Shown piece after piece: positions 7,040 to 12,757 of a stretch of 12,757 bases of DNA. Made by a program: the position numbers and the translations under genes. Location: the NCBI GenBank assembly GCA_946479015.1, contig CAMLEQ010000064.1:1-12757 (forward strand), in the 5' to 3' direction. Within the stretch, counting starts at the first letter, position 1. The number at the start of each line of letters is the position of its first letter. Under the pieces are notes generated by a model, which did not search any database, was not told the origin of the DNA, and worked only from the letters and a program-made list of their open reading frames with translations. Origin of the DNA: an uncultured Gemmatimonadota bacterium. GTDB lineage: Bacteria > Gemmatimonadota > Gemmatimonadetes > Gemmatimonadales > Gemmatimonadaceae.

Positions 7040-7825
7040 ATGTTTCGCCACACACTCGCCCTGCCATTGATCGCCATCGCCGCGCTGGCGTGCAGCGACG
7101 CCACGAGTCCGTCGGGGGGGAACGCGCACCCGATGAGCGTCGCGTTCGGCACCGCCCCCGCCGCCAGCGCGCGCGTCGCGGCCGGCCAGCCGGTCATCTC
7201 CCCGGACGTCACCATCGGCGATGCCGCACACTCGCTGGTGATCACGAGGGCGCAGCTCGTGATCGGGAAGATGGAGCTGAAGACAGCCGACAGCGCCTCG
7301 TGCGACGGTGGCGAGCACGACTCGGACTGCAGCGAGATCGAGAGCGGGCCGACGCTCGTGGACCTGCCGCTCACCGCCGGGGCCAGCACCGCGCTCGATG
7401 TCTCCGTCCCCGCGGGCACCTACCGCAAGCTGGAGCTGAAGGTGCGCGCGCCGGAGCGCGGCGAAGACGACGCCTCCGCCTTCCTCGCCGCCCACCCCGA
7501 CTTCCAGGGGGTGAGCCTGCGCGTGGACGGCACGTTCGATGGCGTGGCGTTCACCTACACCACCTCGCTCGAGGCCGAGCTGGAGATGGAGTTCGAGCCG
7601 CCGCTGGTGGTGGACGCGGGCGGGAAGAACATCACCGTGAACGTGGACGTCTCCACCTGGTTCCGGACGGCGGGCGGGGTGGTGATCGATCCGGCCACCG
7701 CGCTCGCGGGTGGCGAGAACGAAGCGCTCGTCGCGTCCAACATCCGCGCATCGTTCGGGGCCTTCGAGGATGACGACCACGATGGCCACGACGACCACGG
7801 GTCGGACGGCGAGGGCCATCACTGA
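7040..7825 (+). CDS. Lipoprotein, DUF4382-like, with Asp/His-rich C-terminal tail
   Basis: This 261-aa protein has a lipoprotein signal peptide: basic start, hydrophobic core, lipobox LAC with the acylated cysteine at C18. The mature part looks like a beta-sandwich of the DUF4382 type, with an [13 protein letters not shown] strand (69-80), [12 protein letters not shown] (125-136) and alternating hydrophobic strands to about 240. C88 and C97 flank an acidic segment. The tail (243-261) is almost only Asp, His, Gly and Glu, suggesting divalent metal binding. The ATG at 7040 has AGGAG six bases upstream (7029-7033); the longer frame to 6974 lacks this. A perfect hairpin follows the stop, then the sigma-54 activator gene. 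The protein is probably anchored in the outer membrane or periplasm. Function is unknown; metal storage, sensing or adhesion would fit. Confidence 0.9.
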   Translation: MFRHTLALPLIAIAALACSDATSPSGGNAHPMSVAFGTAPAASARVAAGQPVISPDVTIGDAAHSLVITRAQLVIGKMELKTADSASCDGGEHDSDCSEIESGPTLVDLPLTAGASTALDVSVPAGTYRKLELKVRAPERGEDDASAFLAAHPDFQGVSLRVDGTFDGVAFTYTTSLEAELEMEFEPPLVVDAGGKNITVNVDVSTWFRTAGGVVIDPATALAGGENEALVASNIRASFGAFEDDDHDGHDDHGSDGEGHH

Positions 7826-7834
7826 CATCTGCCA

Positions 7835-7860
7835 GCGGCGGAGGGAGATCCCTCCGCCGC
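7835..7860 (+). terminator. Perfect 12-bp inverted repeat, hairpin between lipoprotein and activator genes
   Basis: GCGGCGGAGGGA (7835-7846) and TCCCTCCGCCGC (7849-7860) pair perfectly around GA. The hairpin begins 9 nt after the lipoprotein stop and ends 8 nt before the GTG of the activator gene. It lacks a T tract (GTCTCCCC follows), so it may be an attenuator or RNA stabiliser, not a classical terminator. It also hides GGAGG, the only good ribosome-site sequence near the activator start. Confidence 0.65.
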
Positions 7861-7868
7861 GTCTCCCC

Positions 7869-9218
7869 GTGCCGACACTCACTCTCCTCTCCCTCAGCGA
7901 TTCGTTCGCCGCCATGTGGTCAGAGCTCGCCGCCGACTGCGGACTCACGCTCGTCACGGCCGACGGACCGGAGGCCTTCGACCGGCTTTCGGGCGCGGTG
8001 GGAGTGATCGCCGCGGGGGGCGCGGAGGAGGAGCTGGAGCCGATGTTCCGGCGCATCGCGCCGGCGGGGGCGGAGGTGGCGGCGGTGGGAGCGCTCCCCG
8101 ATCACCGCATCGCCGTGGGCGTGGCGCGCGCCGGGGCCTCCGAGTACTTCGCGCTCCCGGGGGATCGCGAGCTGCTGCGCTCCTGGCTGCGCGAGCGCGG
8201 GGAGCGGCTCCGGTCGGCGGCGAGCCGCCACGCGTTCGCCGCGCGCGAGGAGGCGAAGTACCGTTTCGAGGGGATCCTCGGGTCGAGCGCGGCGTTGCGC
8301 GCGGCGCTCGACCGCGCCTCGCGCATCATCCCGCACGCCAACGTCACGGTGCTCATCCAGGGGGAGACGGGGGCCGGGAAGGAGCTGCTGGCGCGGGCCA
8401 TTCACTACAACGGCCCGCGGCGCGAGGCGCCGTTCGTCGACGTCAACTGCGCGGCGATCCCCGACACGCTGCTCGAGAGTGAGCTGTTCGGCCACGAGAA
8501 GGGGGCGTTCACCGACGCGTCGGTGGCCAAGCCGGGGCTGTTCGAGGTGGCGAACGGCGGAACGCTCTTCCTCGACGAGATCGGCCACCTCCCGCTGACG
8601 GTGCAGGGGAAGCTGCTCCGCGCGCTCGAGGAGCGTGTGGTGCGGCGCGTGGGCGGGACGAAGAACATCCCCGTGGACGTGCGGGTGATCGCGGCGACGC
8701 ACGTGGAGCTGGCCGAAGCGTCGCGGCGCGGCGAGTTCCGGGAGGACCTGTACTTCCGGCTGAACGTGGTGCCGCTGCGCATCCCGCCGCTGCGCGACCG
8801 GCGGGAGGACGTGCTCCCGCTGGCGCGCCATTTCGTGGCGCGCTTCGCTCGCGAGTACGGGCTCCCCGAGCCGGCGCTCACCGCGGGCGCGGAGCGCGAG
8901 CTCCTGGCGCGCGCGTGGCCGGGGAACGTGCGCGAGCTGCGCAACGCGGTGGAGCGCGCGCTCCTCCTCGGCTCCGGGGGAGCGCTCGACGCGCGCGACT
9001 TCGCGCCGGAGGAGTCGACGCCATCGCCCTCCGCCGGCGCGCTCCCTTTCCCGGCGACACTCGGCGCCATCGCCCGCGCGGCGGCGCACGAGATGATGGC
9101 GGTCTGCGATGGAAACAAGAGCGCGGCGGCGCGGCGCCTCGGGATCTCGCGCCCGCGGCTGCAGCGACTGCTGGACGCATCCGACGAAACGGATCTGGAG
9201 GGAGACGACGATGTTTGA
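7869..9218 (+). CDS. Sigma-54-dependent activator (bEBP) with pseudo-receiver domain
   Basis: This 449-aa regulator activates sigma-54 RNA polymerase by ATP hydrolysis. The AAA+ domain (about 133-365) has Walker A GETGAGKE (165-172), the sigma-54 loop GAFTDA (212-217; usual form GAFTGA) and Walker [11 protein letters not shown] (230-239). It also has the arginine-finger region [11 protein letters not shown] (290-300) and WPGNVREL with sensor-II R355. A Fis-type helix-turn-helix fills about 398-435. The N-terminal 125 residues look like a response-regulator fold ending in an [10 protein letters not shown] strand. However, the acidic pocket, phospho-acceptor Asp and conserved Lys are not visible. 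The GTG start at 7869 is chosen because the fold starts there; ATG 7914 would remove its first strand, and longer frames enter the previous gene. Its end overlaps the following lipoprotein gene by 8 nt, so the two are made together. Targets are probably neighbouring lipoprotein genes. Confidence 0.93.
   Translation: MPTLTLLSLSDSFAAMWSELAADCGLTLVTADGPEAFDRLSGAVGVIAAGGAEEELEPMFRRIAPAGAEVAAVGALPDHRIAVGVARAGASEYFALPGDRELLRSWLRERGERLRSAASRHAFAAREEAKYRFEGILGSSAALRAALDRASRIIPHANVTVLIQGETGAGKELLARAIHYNGPRREAPFVDVNCAAIPDTLLESELFGHEKGAFTDASVAKPGLFEVANGGTLFLDEIGHLPLTVQGKLLRALEERVVRRVGGTKNIPVDVRVIAATHVELAEASRRGEFREDLYFRLNVVPLRIPPLRDRREDVLPLARHFVARFAREYGLPEPALTAGAERELLARAWPGNVRELRNAVERALLLGSGGALDARDFAPEESTPSPSAGALPFPATLGAIARAAAHEMMAVCDGNKSAAARRLGISRPRLQRLLDASDETDLEGDDDV
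9197..9204 (+). promoter_or_regulatory. Ribosome binding site inside the activator gene
   Basis: GGAGGGAG lies six bases before the ATG at 9211, inside the 3' end of the activator gene. It fixes the lipoprotein start and gives strong, coupled translation; the in-frame ATG at 9109 has no such site. Confidence 0.85.
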
Positions 9219-9792
9219 GCGACGGTTGGCCGGGGCTGCGCTGCTGGTGCTGGCCGCGGCATGCGGGGGGAGCACCGATCCCGGCGATGGCGGCACCCCG
9301 GGTGACCAGCTCCACTTCCTGCGCCCGGCGGCGGACGCGCCGGCGCTGGTGTCATCCTCGGTCACGTTCTGGGCGTATCGCGATCGCGACAGCCAGGGGG
9401 TGATCTGGTACCACAAGCGCGCCGATCAGTCGGACTCGAGCGAGTTCGTGGAGTTCCGCGTCCCCAGCCAGTCGATCGCCCAGGATTCCGTCCAGATCAC
9501 GATGACCGTGGTGGATCCGACGCGGCTGGTGGTGGAGTTCCAGCCGTCGGGGCTCCAGTTCGCGAGCGACCGGCCGGCGCGCCTCAAGCTGAAGTACGCC
9601 GAGGCGGACGCCGACCTGAACGACGACGGGATCGTGAACGCCACCGACGCCGCGCTGAAGGCGCTCCTGTCGATCTGGCGGCAGGAGCAGCCTGGCGATC
9701 CGTGGGTGAAGGTCCCCAGCACGTCGGTCACGCTCGACGACGACGTGGAGGCGGACATCTTCGGCTTCACGCGGTACGCGATCGCGTACTGA
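9211..9792 (+). CDS. EF-hand-bearing lipoprotein, module 1
   Basis: This 193-aa protein has a signal peptide with lipobox LAAAC (C18), so it should be a periplasmic or outer-membrane lipoprotein. After a short Gly/Asp linker there is a beta-rich domain (about 34-130) containing [12 protein letters not shown] (92-103) and EFQPSGLQF (109-117), reminiscent of ZU5 or Ig-like domains. A canonical 12-residue calcium loop follows, D135-x-N137-x-D139-G140 to D146, as in EF hands or dockerin repeats. A Trp-containing segment and the closing motif FTRYAIAY (186-193) come last. A full-length paralogue lies at 10992-11621. The gene overlaps the activator by 8 nt, and the TPR gene begins 6 nt after it. 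Not a known named family to me; calcium-dependent structure and surface location are inferences. Confidence 0.92.
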   Translation: MFERRLAGAALLVLAAACGGSTDPGDGGTPGDQLHFLRPAADAPALVSSSVTFWAYRDRDSQGVIWYHKRADQSDSSEFVEFRVPSQSIAQDSVQITMTVVDPTRLVVEFQPSGLQFASDRPARLKLKYAEADADLNDDGIVNATDAALKALLSIWRQEQPGDPWVKVPSTSVTLDDDVEADIFGFTRYAIAY

Positions 9793-9798
9793 GCGCGC

Positions 9799-10812
9799 AT
9801 GGCACACCCCGCGGATGGCGCCGAGCTGCTCCCGGTCGCCCGTGCCCTCGCGGCGCGCGGCGACTGGGAGGGGCTGCGCGCGTGGCTCGAGCCGGCCGCC
9901 GCTTCCACCGGCGGCGGAGCGGAGATCGTGCTGCTGCTCGCGGAGGCCGAGCTGCGCCTCGGCGATCCGGCGCGGGCGCGCTCGCGGCTCGACGGCGCGA
10001 TCCCGGCGCTCGCGCGGCTGGGCGATCGGCCGGCGCAGCGGCGCGCGCTGAATCTCCTCGGCGCGGCGCGCTTCGAGGTGGGGGAGCTGGAAGGGGAGGA
10101 GGGAGCGGAGGAGGCGTTCTCTCGAGCGCTGGAGCTGGCGAACGAGGACGGGGATGCGCTGCTCGTGGCGCGGGCGACGAACAACCTCGGAGCCATCGCC
10201 AACATCCGCGGGCGGCGCGATGCCGCGCTGGCGATGTACCAGCTCGCGGTGCCGGCGTACCAGCGGATCGGGAGCGCCGTGGGGCTCGCGGAGTGCTTCC
10301 ACAACATGGCCATCACGTATCGCGACGCCCGGCACGTGGAGCTGGCGGACGAGTGCGAGCGGCGCGCGATCGAGTTCGCGCGGGAGGCGGGGAGCGCGCG
10401 GCTGCTGGCGATGGCGCGCGCGGGGCGGGCGGAGCTCTCCCTGCTGCGCGGCGACGCGCGACTGGCGCACGCCGGCGCGACGCTGGCGGCCGCGGAGTAC
10501 GGCGCCATCCCCGATCCGGTCGGGGAGGCCGACGCGCTCCGGCTGGTGGGCGCGGCGCTCGCCGCGCTCGGGGAGCGGACGGAGGCGCTCGATGCGCTGG
10601 AGCGCGCCGTGCGGCAGGCGCATGAGCACGGCAGCGCACTGATCGAAGGGGAAGCGCTCCTCGCGCGAGCGGCGCTCCACCTGTCGACGGGAGAGCGGGA
10701 GAGCGCGCGCGTGGACGCGGGTGGCGCGCACGCGATCTTCACCCGACTCGGCGCGACGGCGGAGCGCCAAGCGGTGGAGCGGTTGCTCGCGTCGCTCGCG
10801 ATCGGAGAGTGA
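9799..10812 (+). CDS. Tetratricopeptide-repeat protein, module 1
   Basis: This 337-aa protein is almost wholly helical TPR repeats (about 43-76, 83-116, 123-156, 163-196, 203-236, 245-276, 283-316). The best examples are the ATNNLGAIANIRGRRDAAL region (126-144) and ALDALERAV (263-271). There is no signal peptide or membrane segment, so it is cytoplasmic. TPR arrays bind peptides or proteins; no enzymatic domain is seen. The ATG lies 6 nt after the preceding lipoprotein stop without a clear Shine-Dalgarno, so it is probably coupled. The downstream paralogue (11605-12594) is similar over the whole length, including a shared DPVGEADALRLVGAA block (239-253). Pairing with a lipoprotein in both copies suggests a joint role, although they sit in different compartments. 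It may be the cytoplasmic partner of the adjacent activator; this is inference. Confidence 0.93.
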   Translation: MAHPADGAELLPVARALAARGDWEGLRAWLEPAAASTGGGAEIVLLLAEAELRLGDPARARSRLDGAIPALARLGDRPAQRRALNLLGAARFEVGELEGEEGAEEAFSRALELANEDGDALLVARATNNLGAIANIRGRRDAALAMYQLAVPAYQRIGSAVGLAECFHNMAITYRDARHVELADECERRAIEFAREAGSARLLAMARAGRAELSLLRGDARLAHAGATLAAAEYGAIPDPVGEADALRLVGAALAALGERTEALDALERAVRQAHEHGSALIEGEALLARAALHLSTGERESARVDAGGAHAIFTRLGATAERQAVERLLASLAIGE

Positions 10813-10829
10813 TCTAGCTCACAAATCCG

Positions 10830-10859
10830 TCGACGCCGCACGCGCGCGTGCGGCGTCGA
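10830..10859 (+). terminator. Strong hairpin downstream of the first TPR gene
   Basis: TCGACGCCGCACG (10830-10842) and CGTGCGGCGTCGA (10847-10859) form a perfect 13-bp stem with a CGCG loop, 17 nt after the TPR stop. No T run follows directly; the nearest is ATTTCCTT at 10871-10878. It could end transcription, protect the 3' end or act within the leader of the next gene. Confidence 0.55.
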
Positions 10860-10923
10860 GCGCGCGGCGGATTTCCTTCCGCCGCTTCGGCCCGACTCCT
10901 GCGGGAGTGTTCGCTCGTGAGCC

Positions 10924-10939
10924 TGGGCGCGTCGATGCA
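10924..10939 (+). promoter_or_regulatory. Candidate sigma-54 (-24/-12) promoter upstream of module 2
   Basis: TGGGCGCGTCGATGCA keeps TGG and TGCA with the invariant GG (10925-10926) and GC (10937-10938) ten bases apart. The predicted start is near 10950, 42 nt before the ATG at 10992, almost the same layout as the candidate before 7040. The middle consensus bases are poor, so chance is possible. Confidence 0.3.
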
Positions 10940-10991
10940 CCGCGACAGGTGCTCGCGCGTGGAAGCTCACGCTCGCAGGAGAGTGGGAGGC

Positions 10992-11621
10992 ATGCCGTCG
11001 TCGAAGGTCACAGCGCTGGTCGGAACCTGTCTCGTGATCGCGTCCGCCTGCGGGCGCGACGCCACCGCGCCCCCGGCCCCCGCGCCCGGGCCGGACTCCA
11101 CCGATCCCTCGTTCATCCGCGCGCGCGCCGATGCGCCGCAGCTCACCGTCGCGCGGATCAGCTTCTGGGCCACCCGCGCCGAGGAGCGCACGGGGGCGCT
11201 CTACTTCCGCAGCACCACGGGCGATCCCGCGGACTCCACCCAGCTCGTGCGCCTGACGATTCCGCGCGGCGCGCTGGCGCGCCTCCCGGACGGCTCGCGC
11301 GTCGGCCGGCGCGATTCCGTGCAGATCACCATGACGCTCGTCGACCCCGAGCACATGATCGTGGAGATGGAGCCCTCCGGGCTCCGGTTCTCGAACGGCC
11401 ATCCGGCGCACCTGGACTTCGGCTACGAGCAGGCGAGCGACGACATCGACGGCGACGGCCAGGTGGATGGCGAGGACCAGGTGAAGGAGGCCGGGCTGCG
11501 TCTGTGGCGGCGCGAGACGCCCGGCGATCCGTGGCTCCCGGTGGGCGGGAGCAAGCACCAGCCGCACAAGCACATCGACGGTGACATCGAGGGGTTCACG
11601 CAATATGCGATTGCCTACTGA
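10992..11621 (+). CDS. EF-hand-bearing lipoprotein, module 2 (paralogue of 9211-9792)
   Basis: This 209-aa lipoprotein has signal-peptide cleavage before C20 (ASAC). A Pro/Ala-rich linker (about 26-36) leads into the same beta-rich domain as its paralogue: [12 protein letters not shown] (108-119) and EMEPSGLRF (125-133). The calcium loop is fully canonical, D151-x-D153-x-D155-G156 to D162. The ending GFTQYAIAY (201-209) matches the paralogue, as does ETPGDPW (175-181). Differences are a longer loop at about 92-106 and a Lys/His-rich segment KHQPHKH (188-194). Start: ATG at 10992 with AGGAG at 10977-10981; the frame extends upstream to 10848 without support. The next TPR gene overlaps its end by 17 nt. 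Probably periplasmic or outer-membrane; function unknown. Confidence 0.92.
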   Translation: MPSSKVTALVGTCLVIASACGRDATAPPAPAPGPDSTDPSFIRARADAPQLTVARISFWATRAEERTGALYFRSTTGDPADSTQLVRLTIPRGALARLPDGSRVGRRDSVQITMTLVDPEHMIVEMEPSGLRFSNGHPAHLDFGYEQASDDIDGDGQVDGEDQVKEAGLRLWRRETPGDPWLPVGGSKHQPHKHIDGDIEGFTQYAIAY

Positions 11622-12594
11622 CCGGCTGCGCGATCACGTTCCACTCCCCGCGGAGATGAACGACCTGCTCGTCACGGCGCGCGCCGACACGGCCGCCGGC
11701 TGCTGGAGCGACGTACGCACGTTGCTCGCGGACCGGGAGCTGGAGCGCGAGGAGCGCCCCGAGCTGGCGGTGTATCTCGCCGAGGCGGAGATGCGCCTGG
11801 GCGAGCCGACGCTGGCGCGCCAGCTGCTGCTCGCGGCGATCCCGTCGCTGGAGCACGGCGCGGCGGACGAGGTGCTGCGCCGCGCCACGAACATCCTGGG
11901 CGCCGCGAACTTCGCGCTCGGCGAGATCGAGCGGGCGGAAGCCGCCTTCGGCCGCGCGCTGGAGCTGGCGTACGCCGCGGGCGATCTGCTGCTGGTGGCG
12001 CGGGTGATGAACAACCTGGGCGCGATCGCCAACGTGCGCGGCGCGCGCGAGCGGGCGCTCGCGCTCTACCGGCTCTCCCTCCCCGCGTACGAGCGGCTGG
12101 AGTGCACCGTGGGAATCGCCGAGACGCGGCACAACATCGCGATCACCTACCGCGACCTGCGATGCTGGGCGGAGGCGGAGGCGCACGAGCGGTGCGCGCT
12201 GGCGCTCGCGCGCGAGGCGCGCGAGCCGCGACTGGAGCAGATGGCGCGCGTGGGGCTGGCGCTGCTGTCGCTGCTGCGCGGCAACCCCGCCGGAGCCGAC
12301 GGCGACGCCACGCGCGCGGCAGTCGCCTGCGCGTCGACCACCGATCCGGTGGGGGAGGCCGACGCGCTGCGCCTCGTGGGCGCCGCGCGCGCCGCGATCG
12401 GGGAGTGCGAGGGAGCGCTGGACGTGCTCGAGCGCGCCGTGGCGCTCGCGCGCCGGCACGGCTGCACGCTCATCGAGGCCGAGGCGCTGCACGTGCGCGC
12501 GGAGCTGTACGACCGCTGCGGGATGGCGGGGGAGGCGGCGCGGGACCGGGAGGCGGCGGGGGAGCTGAGGGCTCGGTTGGGAGCTGGGACCTAG
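11605..12594 (+). CDS. Tetratricopeptide-repeat protein, module 2 (paralogue of 9799-10812)
   Basis: This is a 329-aa cytoplasmic TPR protein without signal peptide, related end to end to the first TPR protein. Shared blocks include MNNLGAIANVRG, NIAITYRD, DPVGEADALRLVGAA and the TPR register between them. The start is uncertain. ATG 11605 has GAGGGG 10 bases upstream but overlaps the lipoprotein gene by 17 nt. ATG 11656 would give 312 aa and align better with the start of the first copy, but lacks a well-spaced ribosome site. The gene ends in TAG inside a CTAG tetramer, 16 bp before the edge repeat. It is the last gene in the window, and what follows is repeat. Partner and function are unknown. 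Confidence 0.92.
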   Translation: MRLPTDRLRDHVPLPAEMNDLLVTARADTAAGCWSDVRTLLADRELEREERPELAVYLAEAEMRLGEPTLARQLLLAAIPSLEHGAADEVLRRATNILGAANFALGEIERAEAAFGRALELAYAAGDLLLVARVMNNLGAIANVRGARERALALYRLSLPAYERLECTVGIAETRHNIAITYRDLRCWAEAEAHERCALALAREAREPRLEQMARVGLALLSLLRGNPAGADGDATRAAVACASTTDPVGEADALRLVGAARAAIGECEGALDVLERAVALARRHGCTLIEAEALHVRAELYDRCGMAGEAARDREAAGELRARLGAGT

Positions 12595-12610
12595 TCTCCA
12601 GACCACGGAG

Positions 12611-12693
12611 CTAGGACCTGGTGGCTAGACCACCATGAAACGCGTGTGGCGTGTGGGGGACTGACGGAAAGAGGAGTGAGGTACGGCGCGTGT
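12611..12693 (+). repeat. Right copy of the inverted intergenic repeat
   Basis: This is the inverted partner of bases 1-83 (73 of 83 identical, no gaps, by hand count). It follows the TAG stop of the TPR gene, as the left copy follows the TAG stop of the dehydrogenase gene, so both are placed and oriented alike relative to the gene end. It contains CTAG at 12611 and 12625. TGGTGG (12619-12624) and CCACCA (12630-12635) form a 6-bp hairpin with a CTAGA loop. The most conserved block is 12639-12657. Confidence 0.9.
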
Positions 12694-12747
12694 AGGTTCG
12701 TGTGTAGGTGAACTCTCTCTACATCCGAACCTACTCGCGCTCTACCT
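12679..12747. repeat. Large imperfect hairpin at the right edge
   Basis: The 22-nt arms 12679-12700 and 12726-12747 are inverted copies with three mismatches. The innermost 9 bp (GTAGGTTCG with CGAACCTAC) are perfect. A further TGTAG/CTACA stem (12703-12707/12719-12723) lies inside, leaving a loop of about 11 nt. The right arm also matches the start of the window: 12733-12747 equals bases 1-15 with one difference. This is expected if the left edge cuts the same element. No gene is seen from 12595 to 12757. Confidence 0.8.
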
Positions 12748-12757
12748 AACCCCTCTT

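Larger units (their letters stand above)
10813..10991 (+). promoter_or_regulatory. 179-bp structured leader of module 2
   Basis: This gap between the first TPR gene and the second lipoprotein gene is rich in inverted repeats. A perfect 13-bp stem occupies 10830-10842/10847-10859. An outer stem pairs AAATCCG (10823-10829) with CGGATTT (10868-10874). A second perfect 8-bp hairpin, 10864-10871/10878-10885, uses part of the same strand, so the two structures compete. A small ACTCC/GGAGT hairpin follows, then CGTGAGC (10916-10922) with GCTCACG (10965-10971). The first hairpin may terminate the upstream gene. CTAG occurs at 10814-10817. No coding potential is supported. Confidence 0.6.

Noticed and set aside
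7920..9416. 498-codon open frame on the minus strand opposite the activator gene
   Set aside because: The opposite strand encodes all motifs of a sigma-54 activator. The antisense product is low-complexity Arg/His/Glu.
9426..11603. 725-codon open frame on the minus strand
   Set aside because: It lies antisense to the two lipoproteins and the first TPR gene. Its translation is Arg/Ser/Ala-rich without domains, typical of a shadow frame in high-GC DNA.
12692..12734. tRNA-like GGTTCG sequence in the right-edge hairpin
   Set aside because: No acceptor, anticodon or D arm can be drawn around it; the arms form a single long stem instead.
1..12757. Composite transposon or integrated element bounded by terminal inverted repeats
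   Set aside because: There is no transposase, integrase or target duplication, the contents look chromosomal, and each repeat follows a gene stop as dispersed intergenic repeats do.

Overview
The window is very GC-rich (roughly 70% by eye), with tightly packed genes, 4-nt start/stop overlaps and many arginine-rich antisense shadow frames. This composition, plus a serine-palmitoyltransferase-type enzyme and paralogous lipoprotein/TPR genes, would fit Gemmatimonadota or another high-GC Gram-negative soil or sediment lineage. That placement is an inference; no marker gene is present.

Left half (103-6801): a divergent cluster that looks dedicated to membrane lipid synthesis. The minus-strand arm runs 4179 to 103 and is translationally coupled throughout: a PLP-dependent alpha-oxoamine synthase (serine palmitoyltransferase-like), an acetoacetate-decarboxylase-fold protein without the usual lysine, a DAGK/LCB5-type lipid kinase and a zinc MDR dehydrogenase. 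The plus-strand arm (4220-6801) encodes a PlsC-type acyltransferase, a nucleotidyltransferase resembling the mitochondrial Tam41 CDP-DAG synthase, and a CDP-alcohol phosphatidyltransferase. Together they could condense, reduce, acylate, phosphorylate, CMP-activate and head-group a lipid. The most interesting reading is a phosphosphingolipid route through a CDP-activated ceramide-like intermediate. This is a hypothesis.

Right half (7040-12594): a lipoprotein with a DUF4382-like look and an Asp/His-rich tail, then a sigma-54 activator (bEBP) with a degenerate receiver-like N-terminus. After it come two tandem copies of a module made of an EF-hand-bearing lipoprotein and a cytoplasmic TPR protein. 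The two lipoproteins share a C-terminal FT(R/Q)YAIAY motif, and the two TPR proteins are clearly homologous. Candidate sigma-54 promoters lie at near-identical distances upstream of the first lipoprotein and of the second module. The 179-bp leader of the second module can fold into nested, competing hairpins.

Edges: bases 1-83 and 12611-12693 are inverted copies of one intergenic repeat (73 of 83 identical by hand count, no gaps). Each copy begins just after the TAG stop of an outward-facing gene. CTAG is seen almost only in these repeats. At the right edge the repeat continues into a large imperfect hairpin whose arm matches base 1 onward, so the left edge probably cuts through the same element. 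The window may be an assembly segment bounded by a dispersed repeat. No rRNA, tRNA, CRISPR array or transposase was found. The longest gene-free stretches are 6802-7039, 10813-10991, 12595-12757 and 1-102.
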